Assembly (NCBI GenBank): GCA_013041945.1
Contig: JABDRC010000026.1
Coordinates: 1 to 23,210 of the forward strand
Length of the DNA stretch: 23,210 bases
From: Halobacteria archaeon
GTDB taxonomy: Bacteria > Pseudomonadota > Gammaproteobacteria > UBA9214
Reading direction: 5' to 3'
Positions within the stretch are counted from its first letter, which is position 1. The number at the start of each line of letters is the position of its first letter. The position numbers were made by a program, and so were the translations under genes. Below are positions 8,061-15,058 of the stretch, in pieces. The notes below the pieces were generated by a model. It was given only the letters and a program-made list of their open reading frames with translations. It searched no databases and was not told the origin of the DNA.

Positions 8061-8082
8061 CTCGCGCGAAGCTGCCAAGGCG
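8061..8082. repeat. Degenerate copy of a dispersed CGCGCAAAGCCGCCAAG repeat
   Basis: The 22 bp at 8061-8082 match 15914-15935 at 19 positions (CTCGCGCgAAGCtGCCAAGgCG against CTCGCGCaAAGCcGCCAAGcCG), and both are followed by an A-rich run. This is probably a decayed member of the same intergenic repeat family that flanks the metF-bioA gap. Confidence 0.5.
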
Positions 8083-8131
8083 TAAAAAAAAACTCAAGGC
8101 CCGCTAAAATTTCCAGAGCAAGCGATTTTAC

Positions 8132-8213
8132 CCGCGGAATTGGCGAAGAAGTCTGGATGAAGCGGAACATACGTTACAGTATGCAGGCATCCAGACAGAC
8201 TCCTTCACCGCGG
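8132..8213. repeat. Large nested inverted repeat between gap and pgk
   Basis: GTCTGGATG (8151-8159) and CATCCAGAC (8188-8196) form a perfect 9-bp stem. Inside it CATAC (8168-8172) pairs with GTATG (8179-8183) around GTTACA. Outside it, GAAG/CTTC and a CCGCGG at each end (8132-8137, 8208-8213) extend the symmetry. A further small hairpin, CCGCG/CGCGG, follows to 8223. On either strand this could fold as a long hairpin in the gap-pgk mRNA. There is no clean U-tract directly after it, so I read it as an mRNA processing or stability element or a palindromic repeat unit. Confidence 0.6.
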
Positions 8214-8236
8214 TTTTTCGCGGAACGGCCTGCTTG

Positions 8237-9235
8237 TTACGCGACGTGTTCGACCATGCGCAGCATGTTGCAGGTATAGCCGTACTCGTTGTCATACCAG
8301 GCCACCACCTTGATGAAGGTGCCGTCCAGGGCGATGCCGGCGCCGGCATCGAAGATGGACGGTGTGGTGCGACCGCGGAAATCGGTCGAGACGACCTTGT
8401 CCTCGGTGTAGCCAAGCACACCGGCAAGATCACCGGACTCGGAGGCCGCCTTCATGGCCGCGCAGATGTCGTTGTAGCCTGCTTCACTGTTCAGCTCGCA
8501 GGTCAGGTCGACCACGGACACGTCCGAGGTCGGCACGCGGAACGCCATGCCGGTCAGCTTGCCGTTCAGCTCGGGCAGCACCACGCCAACGGCCTTGGCC
8601 GCGCCGGTGGAAGACGGGATGATGTTCTCGAGGATACCGCGGCCACCGCGCCAGTCCTTTTGGGAAGGACCATCGACGGTCTTCTGGGTGGCGGTAGCAG
8701 CATGCACCGTGGTCATCAGGCCACGCTTGATGCCCCACTTGTCGTTCAGGACCTTGGCGACCGGTGCCAGGCAGTTGGTAGTGCAGGAGGCGGCGGAGAT
8801 AATCGCCTGGCCGTCGTAGGTCTTGTGATTGACGCCGTAGACGAACATGGGCGTGCCGTCCTTGGAGGGCGCACTCTGCACGACCTTTTTCGCGCCGGCC
8901 TCGATATGCTTCTGGCAGGTTTCTTCGGTAAGGAAGAAGCCGGTGCATTCGATAATCAGATCTGCACCCACATCGTTCCATTTCAGGTTGGCCGGATCGC
9001 GCTCTGCAGTCAGGCGGATCTTCTTGCCGTTGACGACCATGTTGTTGCCATCAACGGAGATATCGCCGTCAAAGTTGCCGTGCACCGAGTCGTACTGCAG
9101 CATGTAGGCCAGGTAATCGGCGTCCAGCAGGTCGTTGATGCCGACCACTTCGATTTCCGGAAAGTCCTTGCTGATGGCACGGAAAGCCATGCGGCCGATA
9201 CGACCAAAGCCATTGATCCCGACTTTAATAGTCAT
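8237..9235 (-). CDS. gap: Glyceraldehyde-3-phosphate dehydrogenase, type I
   Basis: 332 aa, full length and closely E. coli GapA-like. It is a cytosolic homotetrameric enzyme that oxidises glyceraldehyde 3-phosphate with NAD(P) and phosphate, or runs in reverse in the Calvin cycle. It shows the Rossmann motif INGFGRIGR (7-15), Asp35 after the second strand (favours NAD), catalytic Cys151 in SAASCTTNC, His178 in TTVHAATATQ, and the WRGGRG and ASYDNE-like WYDNEYGY segments. The usual SNASCTTN is SAASCTTN here, a substitution also known in other bacterial GAPDHs from memory. CAGGAG precedes the ATG by about 8 nt. It lies 70 nt after tkt, separated from it by a terminator, and 207 nt before pgk. 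Confidence 0.97.
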   Translation of the reverse strand: MTIKVGINGFGRIGRMAFRAISKDFPEIEVVGINDLLDADYLAYMLQYDSVHGNFDGDISVDGNNMVVNGKKIRLTAERDPANLKWNDVGADLIIECTGFFLTEETCQKHIEAGAKKVVQSAPSKDGTPMFVYGVNHKTYDGQAIISAASCTTNCLAPVAKVLNDKWGIKRGLMTTVHAATATQKTVDGPSQKDWRGGRGILENIIPSSTGAAKAVGVVLPELNGKLTGMAFRVPTSDVSVVDLTCELNSEAGYNDICAAMKAASESGDLAGVLGYTEDKVVSTDFRGRTTPSIFDAGAGIALDGTFIKVVAWYDNEYGYTCNMLRMVEHVA

Positions 9236-9263
9236 GCTATTTCTCCTGATGTATTAAATGAAT

Positions 9264-9296
9264 AAAAAAGTATTGCCGCCCCGCAGGCGGGGCGGC
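9264..9296 (-). terminator. GC-rich intrinsic terminator between tkt and gap
   Basis: On the minus strand GCCGCCCCG-CCTG-CGGGGCGGC (9296-9275) is a 9-bp all-GC stem with a 4-nt loop, then AATACTTTTTT. It starts 10 nt after the tkt stop codon and leaves only about 40 nt to the gap ATG. It should reduce readthrough into gap, so gap probably depends on partial readthrough or a promoter overlapping the AT-rich stretch behind the hairpin. Confidence 0.82.
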
Positions 9297-9305
9297 CAAA
9301 GAATG

Positions 9306-11294
9306 TTAAAGGACGCTGTTGACAGCCTTGACGACGTTGTCGACGGTAAAGCCGAAGTGCTCGAACAGCTGACCGGCTGGTGCAGATTCACCAAAGCGGT
9401 CGATCCCGACCACCTTGCCGTTGAGACCGACATACTTGTACCAGCCCTGGGTGACGGCGGCTTCCACCGCAACGCGCGCGGTGACGGACGACGGCAGCAC
9501 CGATTCGCGGTAGGCCTCGTCCTGCGCATCGAACACGTTGGTCGACGGCATGGAAACGATACGTATCTTTTTGCCGGCCAGCTTTTCGGCCGCCCCGGTG
9601 GCCAACGCAACTTCGGAGCCGGTGGCAATGATGATGGCATCGGGTGTGCCGTCGCAGTCCTGCAGGACATAACCGCCCTTGCTGATGTCAGCGATCTGCT
9701 TGTCGGTGCGCTGCTGGTGCGGCAAACCCTGGCGCGAGAAGATCAGACAGGTCGGACCGTCCGTTCTTTCGATGGCCTGTTGCCAGGCAACGGCGCTCTC
9801 GACGGTATCGCAGGGACGCCAAACAATCATGTTCGGAATCATGCGCAACGTCGGGATCTGCTCGACGGCCTGGTGAGTCGGGCCATCCTCGCCAAGACCT
9901 ATCGAATCATGCGAGTAAACGAATATGCCCGGCACCTTCATCAATGCCGCCATGCGCAGGGCATTGCGTGCATACTCGGAAAACATCAGGAAGGTCGCAC
10001 CGAACGGCAGCAGGCCGCCGTGCAGTGCGACGCCGTTCACGATAGCGGACATGCCGAATTCGCGCACACCGTAGTTGATATAGTTGCTGTCCGGCGTGTC
10101 ACCGCGCATCGGTTTGTAACCGGACCATTCCGTCAGGTTGGAGCAGCCGAGGTCGGCAGAGCCGCCAAACAGTTCCGGTAACAGCGGCGCGTAGCCTTCG
10201 ATGGAATTCAGCGAAGCCTTGCGGGTAGCCAGTGACTCGCCCTTTTCGTTGACACCGGCGATGAATGCCGCGGATTTTTCGGCCCAGTCAGCCGGCAGTT
10301 CGCCGGCCATGCGCCGTTCAAATTCGGCTGCCAGATCCGGGTGGGCGGCCTTGTAGGCGGCAAATTTCTCGTTCCAGGCAGACTCGGCGGCCGCACCCTT
10401 GTCCTTGCCGCTCCAGGCAGAGTAGATATCATCCGGCACGACAAAGGGTTCATGTGCCCAGCCCAGTTCCTTGCGCGTCAACTCAACCTCATCGTCACCC
10501 AGCGGCGCACCGTGACAGTCGTGCGAACCGGCCTTGTTTGGCGAGCCGTAACCGATCACGGTCTTGCAGCAGATCATGGACGGCTTGTCAGTGACTGCGC
10601 GCGCCGCATCGATGGCCTGCTGGATGGATGCAGGATCGTGTCCGTCGACACCGGCGACCACGTGCCAGCCATAGGACTCGAAACGTTTCGGCGTGTCATC
10701 AGTGAACCAGCCCTCGACGTGGCCGTCGATGGAAATGCCGTTGTCGTCCCAGAAGGCGGTCAGCTTGCCAAGGCCCAGCGTGCCGGCCAGCGAACAGGCC
10801 TCGTGGGAAATGCCTTCCATCAGGCAACCGTCGCCCAGGAACACCCAGGTGTTATGGTCGACGACCTCGTGGCCATCGCGATTGAATTCGGCAGCCAGGG
10901 AACGTTCGGCAATCGCCATGCCCACGGCATTGGTGATGCCCTGACCCAGCGGACCCGTGGTGGTCTCGACGCCCGGTGCATAGCCGTATTCCGGGTGACC
11001 CGGCGTCTTCGAATGCAGCTGGCGGAAGTTCTTCAGGTCATCAATCGACATGTCATAGCCGGTCAGGTGCAGCAGCGAATAGATCAGCATCGAACCGTGG
11101 CCGTTTGACAGCACGAACCGGTCACGGTCCGACCAGTCCGGATTGGACGGGTTGTGCTTCAGGTTGTCGTTCCATAACACCTCGGCGATATCCGCCATGC
11201 CCATGGGCGCTCCGGGATGGCCTGACTTCGCCTTTTGCACGGCATCCATGCTGAGGGCGCGGATGGCGTTGGCAAGTTCTCTACGCTGAGCCAT
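9306..11294 (-). CDS. tkt: Transketolase
   Basis: 662 aa, full length. It is a thiamine-diphosphate enzyme moving two-carbon ketol units among sugar phosphates in the pentose phosphate and Calvin cycles, a cytosolic homodimer. Visible motifs are SGHPGAPMG (24-32, with His26), NGHGSM (64-69), TGPLGQG (113-119) and the thiamine-diphosphate/Mg motif from GDG (154-156) to Asn185. The central pyrimidine domain shows RYVSM-type segments, and the C-terminal domain ends in DNVVKAVNSVL. I chose ATG 11294 because CAGGAG lies 6 nt upstream. The frame continues 15 codons to an ATG at 11339 with no ribosome site. It is the first gene of the tkt-gap-pgk-pyk-fba run. The 372-bp upstream gap holds a promoter, a stem and a U7 terminator. 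Calvin-cycle context would also allow the name cbbT. Confidence 0.96.
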   Translation of the reverse strand: MAQRRELANAIRALSMDAVQKAKSGHPGAPMGMADIAEVLWNDNLKHNPSNPDWSDRDRFVLSNGHGSMLIYSLLHLTGYDMSIDDLKNFRQLHSKTPGHPEYGYAPGVETTTGPLGQGITNAVGMAIAERSLAAEFNRDGHEVVDHNTWVFLGDGCLMEGISHEACSLAGTLGLGKLTAFWDDNGISIDGHVEGWFTDDTPKRFESYGWHVVAGVDGHDPASIQQAIDAARAVTDKPSMICCKTVIGYGSPNKAGSHDCHGAPLGDDEVELTRKELGWAHEPFVVPDDIYSAWSGKDKGAAAESAWNEKFAAYKAAHPDLAAEFERRMAGELPADWAEKSAAFIAGVNEKGESLATRKASLNSIEGYAPLLPELFGGSADLGCSNLTEWSGYKPMRGDTPDSNYINYGVREFGMSAIVNGVALHGGLLPFGATFLMFSEYARNALRMAALMKVPGIFVYSHDSIGLGEDGPTHQAVEQIPTLRMIPNMIVWRPCDTVESAVAWQQAIERTDGPTCLIFSRQGLPHQQRTDKQIADISKGGYVLQDCDGTPDAIIIATGSEVALATGAAEKLAGKKIRIVSMPSTNVFDAQDEAYRESVLPSSVTARVAVEAAVTQGWYKYVGLNGKVVGIDRFGESAPAGQLFEHFGFTVDNVVKAVNSVL

Positions 11295-11377
11295 GTTGTT
11301 CTCCTGTTCTGATAATGAATTCTGTGCTGTCGTTGTCATCGCGAGTCCACCGGAAACCAGTCGTTAAAAGCGAATGC

Positions 11378-11393
11378 CGGGTATTTCTACCCG
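11378..11393 (-). other. GAAA-tetraloop hairpin upstream of tkt
   Basis: CGGGTA-GAAA-TACCCG is a perfect 6-bp stem closed by a stable tetraloop, about 84 nt before the tkt ATG. GGCATTCGCTTTTAA follows it, a weak U-rich tail. It is probably a structural element of the tkt 5' leader. Confidence 0.5.
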
Positions 11394-11447
11394 TCCTGGC
11401 CTTGCAGGCTCCTGCGGGCCCTGCCGGACCTTCCCGGGATCAGCGAT

Positions 11448-11481
11448 AAAAAAAGCCTCCAGTGCCGGTCCGCACCGAGGC
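11448..11481 (-). terminator. Intrinsic terminator 154 nt upstream of tkt
   Basis: On the minus strand GCCTCGGTGC pairs with GCACTGGAGGC (one bulged G) around a GGACCG loop, directly followed by TTTTTTT. It may end the thioredoxin-like gene transcript, end a small RNA, or attenuate tkt. Confidence 0.82.
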
Positions 11482-11556
11482 GATGATGCATGTTGGGTGA
11501 CCGTGGCAGGCAGTGGTATCGCTGCGTGCCGCTGGCCGCTGTCACCCTGACAAGGC
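11448..11556 (-). ncRNA. Candidate small RNA or attenuated tkt leader (class unknown)
   Basis: From a predicted start near 11556 to the U7 run at 11448 the transcript would be about 109 nt. GGGTGAC-type arms at 11541-11547 and 11495-11501 pair perfectly over 7 bp and enclose a GC-rich 39-nt insert. About 13 nt later a terminator hairpin closes the unit. Promoter, stem and terminator follow each other as in a stand-alone small RNA or a riboswitch-like leader. I do not recognise the class. Confidence 0.35.
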
Positions 11557-11561
11557 GCGTT

Positions 11562-11590
11562 ATTCTCCCCTAGTTTGTGGCCGACGGCAA
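11562..11590 (-). promoter_or_regulatory. Sigma-70-like promoter in the tkt leader
   Basis: On the minus strand TTGCCG (11590-11585) and GAGAAT (11567-11562) are 17 bp apart, each matching the consensus at 4 of 6 positions. It would drive the candidate small RNA/leader that ends at the U7 terminator. The evidence is spacing and consensus only. Confidence 0.35.
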
Positions 11591-11666
11591 TAGCGCGGGG
11601 CAGTCCCACAGCCACTCAGGCACTTACGTCTTTATCCCTCTATAACAGGAACTTATGAAGACCGGT

Positions 11667-12236
11667 TCAGGTGGCCCCGGCCGCTGCACGCCACTTGATC
11701 GAGCAGCCGATACTCGGGATCTGCTCCTCCGGTCCGCGCCCGGTGTCCGCCACCGTGCGCATGGCCTCGAACAGGTCCCGGCGGACATCCGGGGCCGCCG
11801 TCTCCTTACCGCTTGCATCCAGGCGACCCCGGTACTGCAGGCCGAGGTCTGCGTTATAGCCAAAGAAATCCGGTGTACAAACAGCACCATAGGACCTGGC
11901 AACTGCCTGGGTTTCGTCCAGCAGGTAGGGAAACGGAAAATCGTACTCGCGCGCCACGGCCTGCATATGCCCGAAACTGTCTTCCTCATTCCGGGCAGGA
12001 TCGTTGGACATGATGGCGACGCTGTTCACCCCCAGTTCGCGCAGTTCGCGTGTATCGCGCACCAGGCGCTCACGAATGGCCTTCACAAAGGGACAATGGT
12101 TGCAGATGAACATCACCAGCAGGCCATTGGGCCCCTTGCATTCCTGCAGCGACCAGCTGCGTCCATCGACACCGGGCAGGGAAAAATCCGCGGCCGGTGC
12201 GTCGAATTCACAAACAGGTGTTTCCGTGCGAGCCAT
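11667..12236 (-). CDS. Thioredoxin-family (redoxin) protein
   Basis: 189 aa, with no signal peptide, so probably cytosolic. It is an AhpC/TSA-redoxin type thioredoxin fold. SLPGVDGRSWSL starts the fold, MFICNHCPFVK (42-52) contains a CxxC active site (Cys45, Cys48), and CTPDFFGY (120-127) is the cis-Pro loop with an extra Cys120. A fourth cysteine is in IPSIGCSIKW (Cys178). The CNHCPFV motif marks a widespread uncharacterised subfamily of thioredoxin-like proteins, presumably thiol-disulfide reductases or peroxiredoxin-like enzymes; the substrate is unknown. ATG 12236 is chosen because GGAGAG lies about 10 nt upstream; the frame is open for 23 more codons without a ribosome site. It is divergent from metK across 118 bp. 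Confidence 0.87.
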   Translation of the reverse strand: MARTETPVCEFDAPAADFSLPGVDGRSWSLQECKGPNGLLVMFICNHCPFVKAIRERLVRDTRELRELGVNSVAIMSNDPARNEEDSFGHMQAVAREYDFPFPYLLDETQAVARSYGAVCTPDFFGYNADLGLQYRGRLDASGKETAAPDVRRDLFEAMRTVADTGRGPEEQIPSIGCSIKWRAAAGAT

Positions 12237-12354
12237 AATGATATCTCTCCGCGTGCCGATTAATCCGCCTACTGTAAGCGGGTGCAGACCAGATGAAAAT
12301 ATCACTTATGTACTGTACACTTGAGTGCTTGATCGAACACAGAAGCCAATAATT
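12237..12354. promoter_or_regulatory. Divergent promoter region, thioredoxin-like gene / metK
   Basis: The 118 bp between two divergent starts must carry both promoters. The clearest feature is TGTAC-T-GTACA at 12309-12319, an 11-bp palindrome 36 bp before the metK ATG, overlapping a TACACT -10-like hexamer (12316-12321). It does not match the MetJ box (AGACGTCT) or a MetR site, and no SAM riboswitch is recognisable in this short leader. Confidence 0.4.
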
Positions 12355-13542
12355 ATGTCGAATAATCAGTTATTTACATCAGAATCCGTGTCCGAGGGCC
12401 ACCCGGACAAAATCGCAGACCAGATTTCTGACGCCGTGCTCGATGCCATGCTGGCCGAGGACTCCCAGGCGCGTGTGGCCGTCGAGACGCTCATCAAGAC
12501 CGGCATGGTGATCATCGCCGGCGAGGTTACGACCTCGGCCTGGGTCGATCTCGAGGAGATCGTCCGCCACACGGTGCGCGATATCGGCTACGACAGTTCG
12601 GAGGTCGGGTTCGACTGGGCCTCCTGTGCCGTGTTGAACGCCATCGGCAAGCAGTCACCGGATATCGCCATGGGCGTGGATGAGTCGGAGGACCATGAGC
12701 AGGGTGCGGGCGACCAGGGCCTGATGTTTGGCTATGCCAGCAACGAGACGGACGTGCTGATGCCGGCGCCCATCACCTTCGCCCATCGCCTGGTCAAACG
12801 CCAGTCCGAGGTGCGCAAGAACGGCACCCTGTCCTGGTTGCGACCGGACGCCAAAAGCCAGCTCACCTTCCGCTATGAAAATGACCGTCCGGTCGGCATC
12901 GATGCCGTGGTGCTGTCGACCCAGCACGACCCGGAGATCGAACTCGAGGTGATCCGCGAGGCGGTCATGGACGAGATCATCAAGCCGGTCCTGCCCGCGA
13001 AATGGCTGGACCAGTGCACACAGGAAAATATCCACATCAACCCGACCGGACGCTTTGTCATCGGCGGCCCGGTCGGTGACTGTGGCCTGACCGGCCGGAA
13101 GATCATTGTCGACACCTACGGCGGCATGGCCCGCCATGGCGGCGGTGCCTTCTCCGGCAAGGACCCGAGCAAGGTCGACCGCTCCGCCGCCTATGCCGCG
13201 CGCTACGTCGCCAAGAACATCGTGGCGGCAGGTCTTGCGGAACGTTGTGAGATCCAGGTGTCTTATGCCATAGGCGTGGCCGAGCCGACTTCCATCAGCA
13301 TGAACACTTTCGGCACCGGCAAGCTCGAGGAGGCGCGCCTGGTCGAACTGGTACGCGAACATTTCGACCTGCGCCCGCGCGGCCTGGTCAAGATGCTCGA
13401 CCTGCTGAAACCCGGCTACCGGGCGACGGCCGCCTACGGGCACTTTGGCCGTGAGGACAGCCACTTTACATGGGAGCAGACCGATCGCGTGGAGGCCCTC
13501 CGCGACGCCGCCGGTCTGCAGCAAACCGAACAAGCCGTCTGA
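12355..13542 (+). CDS. metK: S-adenosylmethionine synthetase
   Basis: 395 aa, full length. It makes SAM from methionine and ATP in the cytosol. Visible motifs are SEGHPDKIADQ (13-23, with His16), the GAGDQG signature (117-122), and the phosphate-binding loop GGGAFSGKD followed by PSKVDRSAAYAARY. VIGGPVGDCGLTGRKI is also typical. The start ATG is preceded by a weak AGAAG 9 nt upstream; the frame extends 10 codons to a GTG without a better site. It is the first gene of metK-ahcY-metF and only 17 bp before ahcY, so the two are surely cotranscribed. Its product feeds BioA and RsmE further along the strand. Confidence 0.97.
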   Translation: MSNNQLFTSESVSEGHPDKIADQISDAVLDAMLAEDSQARVAVETLIKTGMVIIAGEVTTSAWVDLEEIVRHTVRDIGYDSSEVGFDWASCAVLNAIGKQSPDIAMGVDESEDHEQGAGDQGLMFGYASNETDVLMPAPITFAHRLVKRQSEVRKNGTLSWLRPDAKSQLTFRYENDRPVGIDAVVLSTQHDPEIELEVIREAVMDEIIKPVLPAKWLDQCTQENIHINPTGRFVIGGPVGDCGLTGRKIIVDTYGGMARHGGGAFSGKDPSKVDRSAAYAARYVAKNIVAAGLAERCEIQVSYAIGVAEPTSISMNTFGTGKLEEARLVELVREHFDLRPRGLVKMLDLLKPGYRATAAYGHFGREDSHFTWEQTDRVEALRDAAGLQQTEQAV

Positions 13543-13559
13543 CATACGAGAGGACAGTA

Positions 13560-14978
13560 ATGAGTACTCAAACTGCAGAGAACCTGGCACCGGATCACAA
13601 GGTTGCCGATATCGGCCTGGCCGACTGGGGCCGCAAGGAAATCGCCATCGCCGAAACAGAGATGCCGGGATTGATGGCATTGCGCGTAAAGTACGGCACT
13701 GAGAAACCGCTCAAGGGCGCACGCATCGCCGGCAGCCTGCACATGACCATACAAACGGCCGTGCTCATCGAAACCCTGGTCGAACTGGGTGCCGAGGTGC
13801 GCTGGGCATCCTGCAACATCTTTTCCACGCAGGACCATGCCGCGGCTGCTATTGCCGCAGACAACATCCCGGTTTATGCCTGGAAGGGCGAGTCACTCGA
13901 TGACTACTGGCAATATACGCACAACATCATGGAATGGCATGACGGCGGCACGCCGAACATGATCCTCGATGACGGCGGCGATGCCACCATGCTGGTCATG
14001 CTTGGCTCGAAGGCCGAGAAGGACCCGTCCGTACTCGAAAATCCGGGCAGCGAGGAAGAAGTGGCGCTGTTCAACAGCATCAAACAGCGCCTGGCGGAGA
14101 AGCCCGGCTGGTACTCGAACATCCTGAAGAACATCCAGGGCGTCACCGAGGAAACCACTACCGGCGTGCACCGCCTCTACCAGATGCAGGAGAGCGGCGA
14201 ACTGCCGTTCCCGGCCATCAACGTCAATGACTCGGTCACCAAGAGTAAGTTCGACAACCTGTACGGTTGCCGCGAATCACTGGTCGACGGCATCAAGCGT
14301 GCGACCGATGTCATGATCGCCGGCAAGATCGCCGTTGTTATCGGTTACGGGGATGTCGGCAAGGGCTGTGCGCAATCACTGAAGGGACTGGGCTGCACCG
14401 TATGGGTCACGGAGATCGATCCTATCTGTGCGCTGCAGGCCGCAATGGAAGGCTATCGTGTCGTCAGCATGGACGAGGTCGCCGACAAGGCAAACATCTT
14501 CGTCACGGCAACCGGCAACTACAATGTCATCACGCATGACCATATGGTAAAAATGCAGGATCAGGCCATCGTCTGCAATATCGGGCATTTCGATAACGAG
14601 ATCGATATCGCCAGCATGAAGCAGTACGAATGGGAAAACATCAAACCCCAGGTCGATCACATCATTCTGCCGGGGGGCAACCGCATCATCCTGCTGGCCG
14701 AGGGCCGGCTGGTCAATCTGGGCTGCGCCACCGGGCACCCGAGTTTCGTCATGTCGAACAGCTTCACCAACCAGACGCTTGCGCAGATAGAGCTCTGGAA
14801 CAACGGCGACAGCTACGGCAACGAGGTCTACACGCTGCCGAAGAAGCTCGACGAGGAAGTCGCACGCCTGCACCTTGGCAAGATCGGCGCCAACCTTACG
14901 AAACTGTCACAGGAGCAAGCGGATTATATCGGCGTACCGGTCGACGGTCCCTACAAGCCGGATTACTACAGATACTAG
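13560..14978 (+). CDS. ahcY: Adenosylhomocysteinase
   Basis: 472 aa, full length, the long proteobacterial form. It hydrolyses S-adenosylhomocysteine to homocysteine and adenosine with bound NAD, relieving product inhibition of methyltransferases. The NAD site VVIGYGDVGKG is at 259-269. The substrate region has HMT (61-63), FSTQDH (88-93) and EETTTGVHRLYQM (198-210). An insertion around 145-190 distinguishes it from short archaeal forms. The C-terminus PYKPDYYRY carries the conserved Lys/Tyr that reach the neighbouring subunit's NAD. I chose ATG 13560 because AGAGGAC precedes it; the open frame before it overlaps metK. It ends with tandem TAG TAG and is followed by a repeat-filled 80-bp gap before metF. 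Confidence 0.97.
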   Translation: MSTQTAENLAPDHKVADIGLADWGRKEIAIAETEMPGLMALRVKYGTEKPLKGARIAGSLHMTIQTAVLIETLVELGAEVRWASCNIFSTQDHAAAAIAADNIPVYAWKGESLDDYWQYTHNIMEWHDGGTPNMILDDGGDATMLVMLGSKAEKDPSVLENPGSEEEVALFNSIKQRLAEKPGWYSNILKNIQGVTEETTTGVHRLYQMQESGELPFPAINVNDSVTKSKFDNLYGCRESLVDGIKRATDVMIAGKIAVVIGYGDVGKGCAQSLKGLGCTVWVTEIDPICALQAAMEGYRVVSMDEVADKANIFVTATGNYNVITHDHMVKMQDQAIVCNIGHFDNEIDIASMKQYEWENIKPQVDHIILPGGNRIILLAEGRLVNLGCATGHPSFVMSNSFTNQTLAQIELWNNGDSYGNEVYTLPKKLDEEVARLHLGKIGANLTKLSQEQADYIGVPVDGPYKPDYYRY

Positions 14979-14982
14979 TAGA

Positions 14983-15050
14983 AAGTGGCAAGTAGCGAGT
15001 AACGAGTGATCCATTACTTGCCACTTGCCACTTGCCACTCACCACTTGTG
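14983..15050. repeat. Inverted repeat plus ACTTGCC tandem array between ahcY and metF
   Basis: AAGTGGCAAGTA (14983-14994) and TACTTGCCACTT (15015-15026) are perfect 12-bp inverted arms around a 20-bp spacer. The right arm opens a tandem array of a 7-bp unit ACTTGCC: three exact copies from 15016 and then two diverged ones (ACTCACC, ACTTGTG) to about 15050. The left spacer also has GCGAGTAACGAGT, two AACGAGT-like steps. The array ends about 8 bp before the metF start codon. Confidence 0.75.
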
Positions 15051-15058
15051 TAAACATC

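Larger units (their letters stand above)
11295..11666 (-). other. Long tkt leader / intergenic region, no supported protein gene
   Basis: This 372-bp gap between tkt and the thioredoxin-like gene holds no convincing protein gene. Read on the minus strand it contains a sigma-70-like promoter (11590-11562), a stem GTCACCC/GGGTGAC, an intrinsic terminator (11481-11448), and nearer tkt the hairpin CGGGTA-GAAA-TACCCG (11393-11378). I found no match to the TPP riboswitch core or other riboswitch cores that I know by sequence. Confidence 0.6.

Noticed and set aside
8147..8160. gap SAASCTTN variant as an inactivating change
   Set aside because: The catalytic Cys and His are intact, and the Asn-to-Ala change two residues before the Ser-Cys is, from memory, found in other functional bacterial GAPDHs.
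11364..11615. An 83-codon minus-strand frame in the tkt leader
   Set aside because: It runs through the promoter, stem and U7 terminator region, lacks a ribosome site and resembles no protein I know.
11295..11666. TPP or manganese (yybP-ykoY) riboswitch upstream of tkt
   Set aside because: There is no CTGAGA/ACCTGA TPP core. GGGGAG occurs but within the presumed -10 region, and the remaining conserved parts of the manganese aptamer are not evident. I left the RNA class open.
13543..13559. An SAH riboswitch before ahcY
   Set aside because: Only 17 nt separate metK and ahcY, far too short for the aptamer. The metK leader also shows no SAM or SAH riboswitch core that I can recognise.
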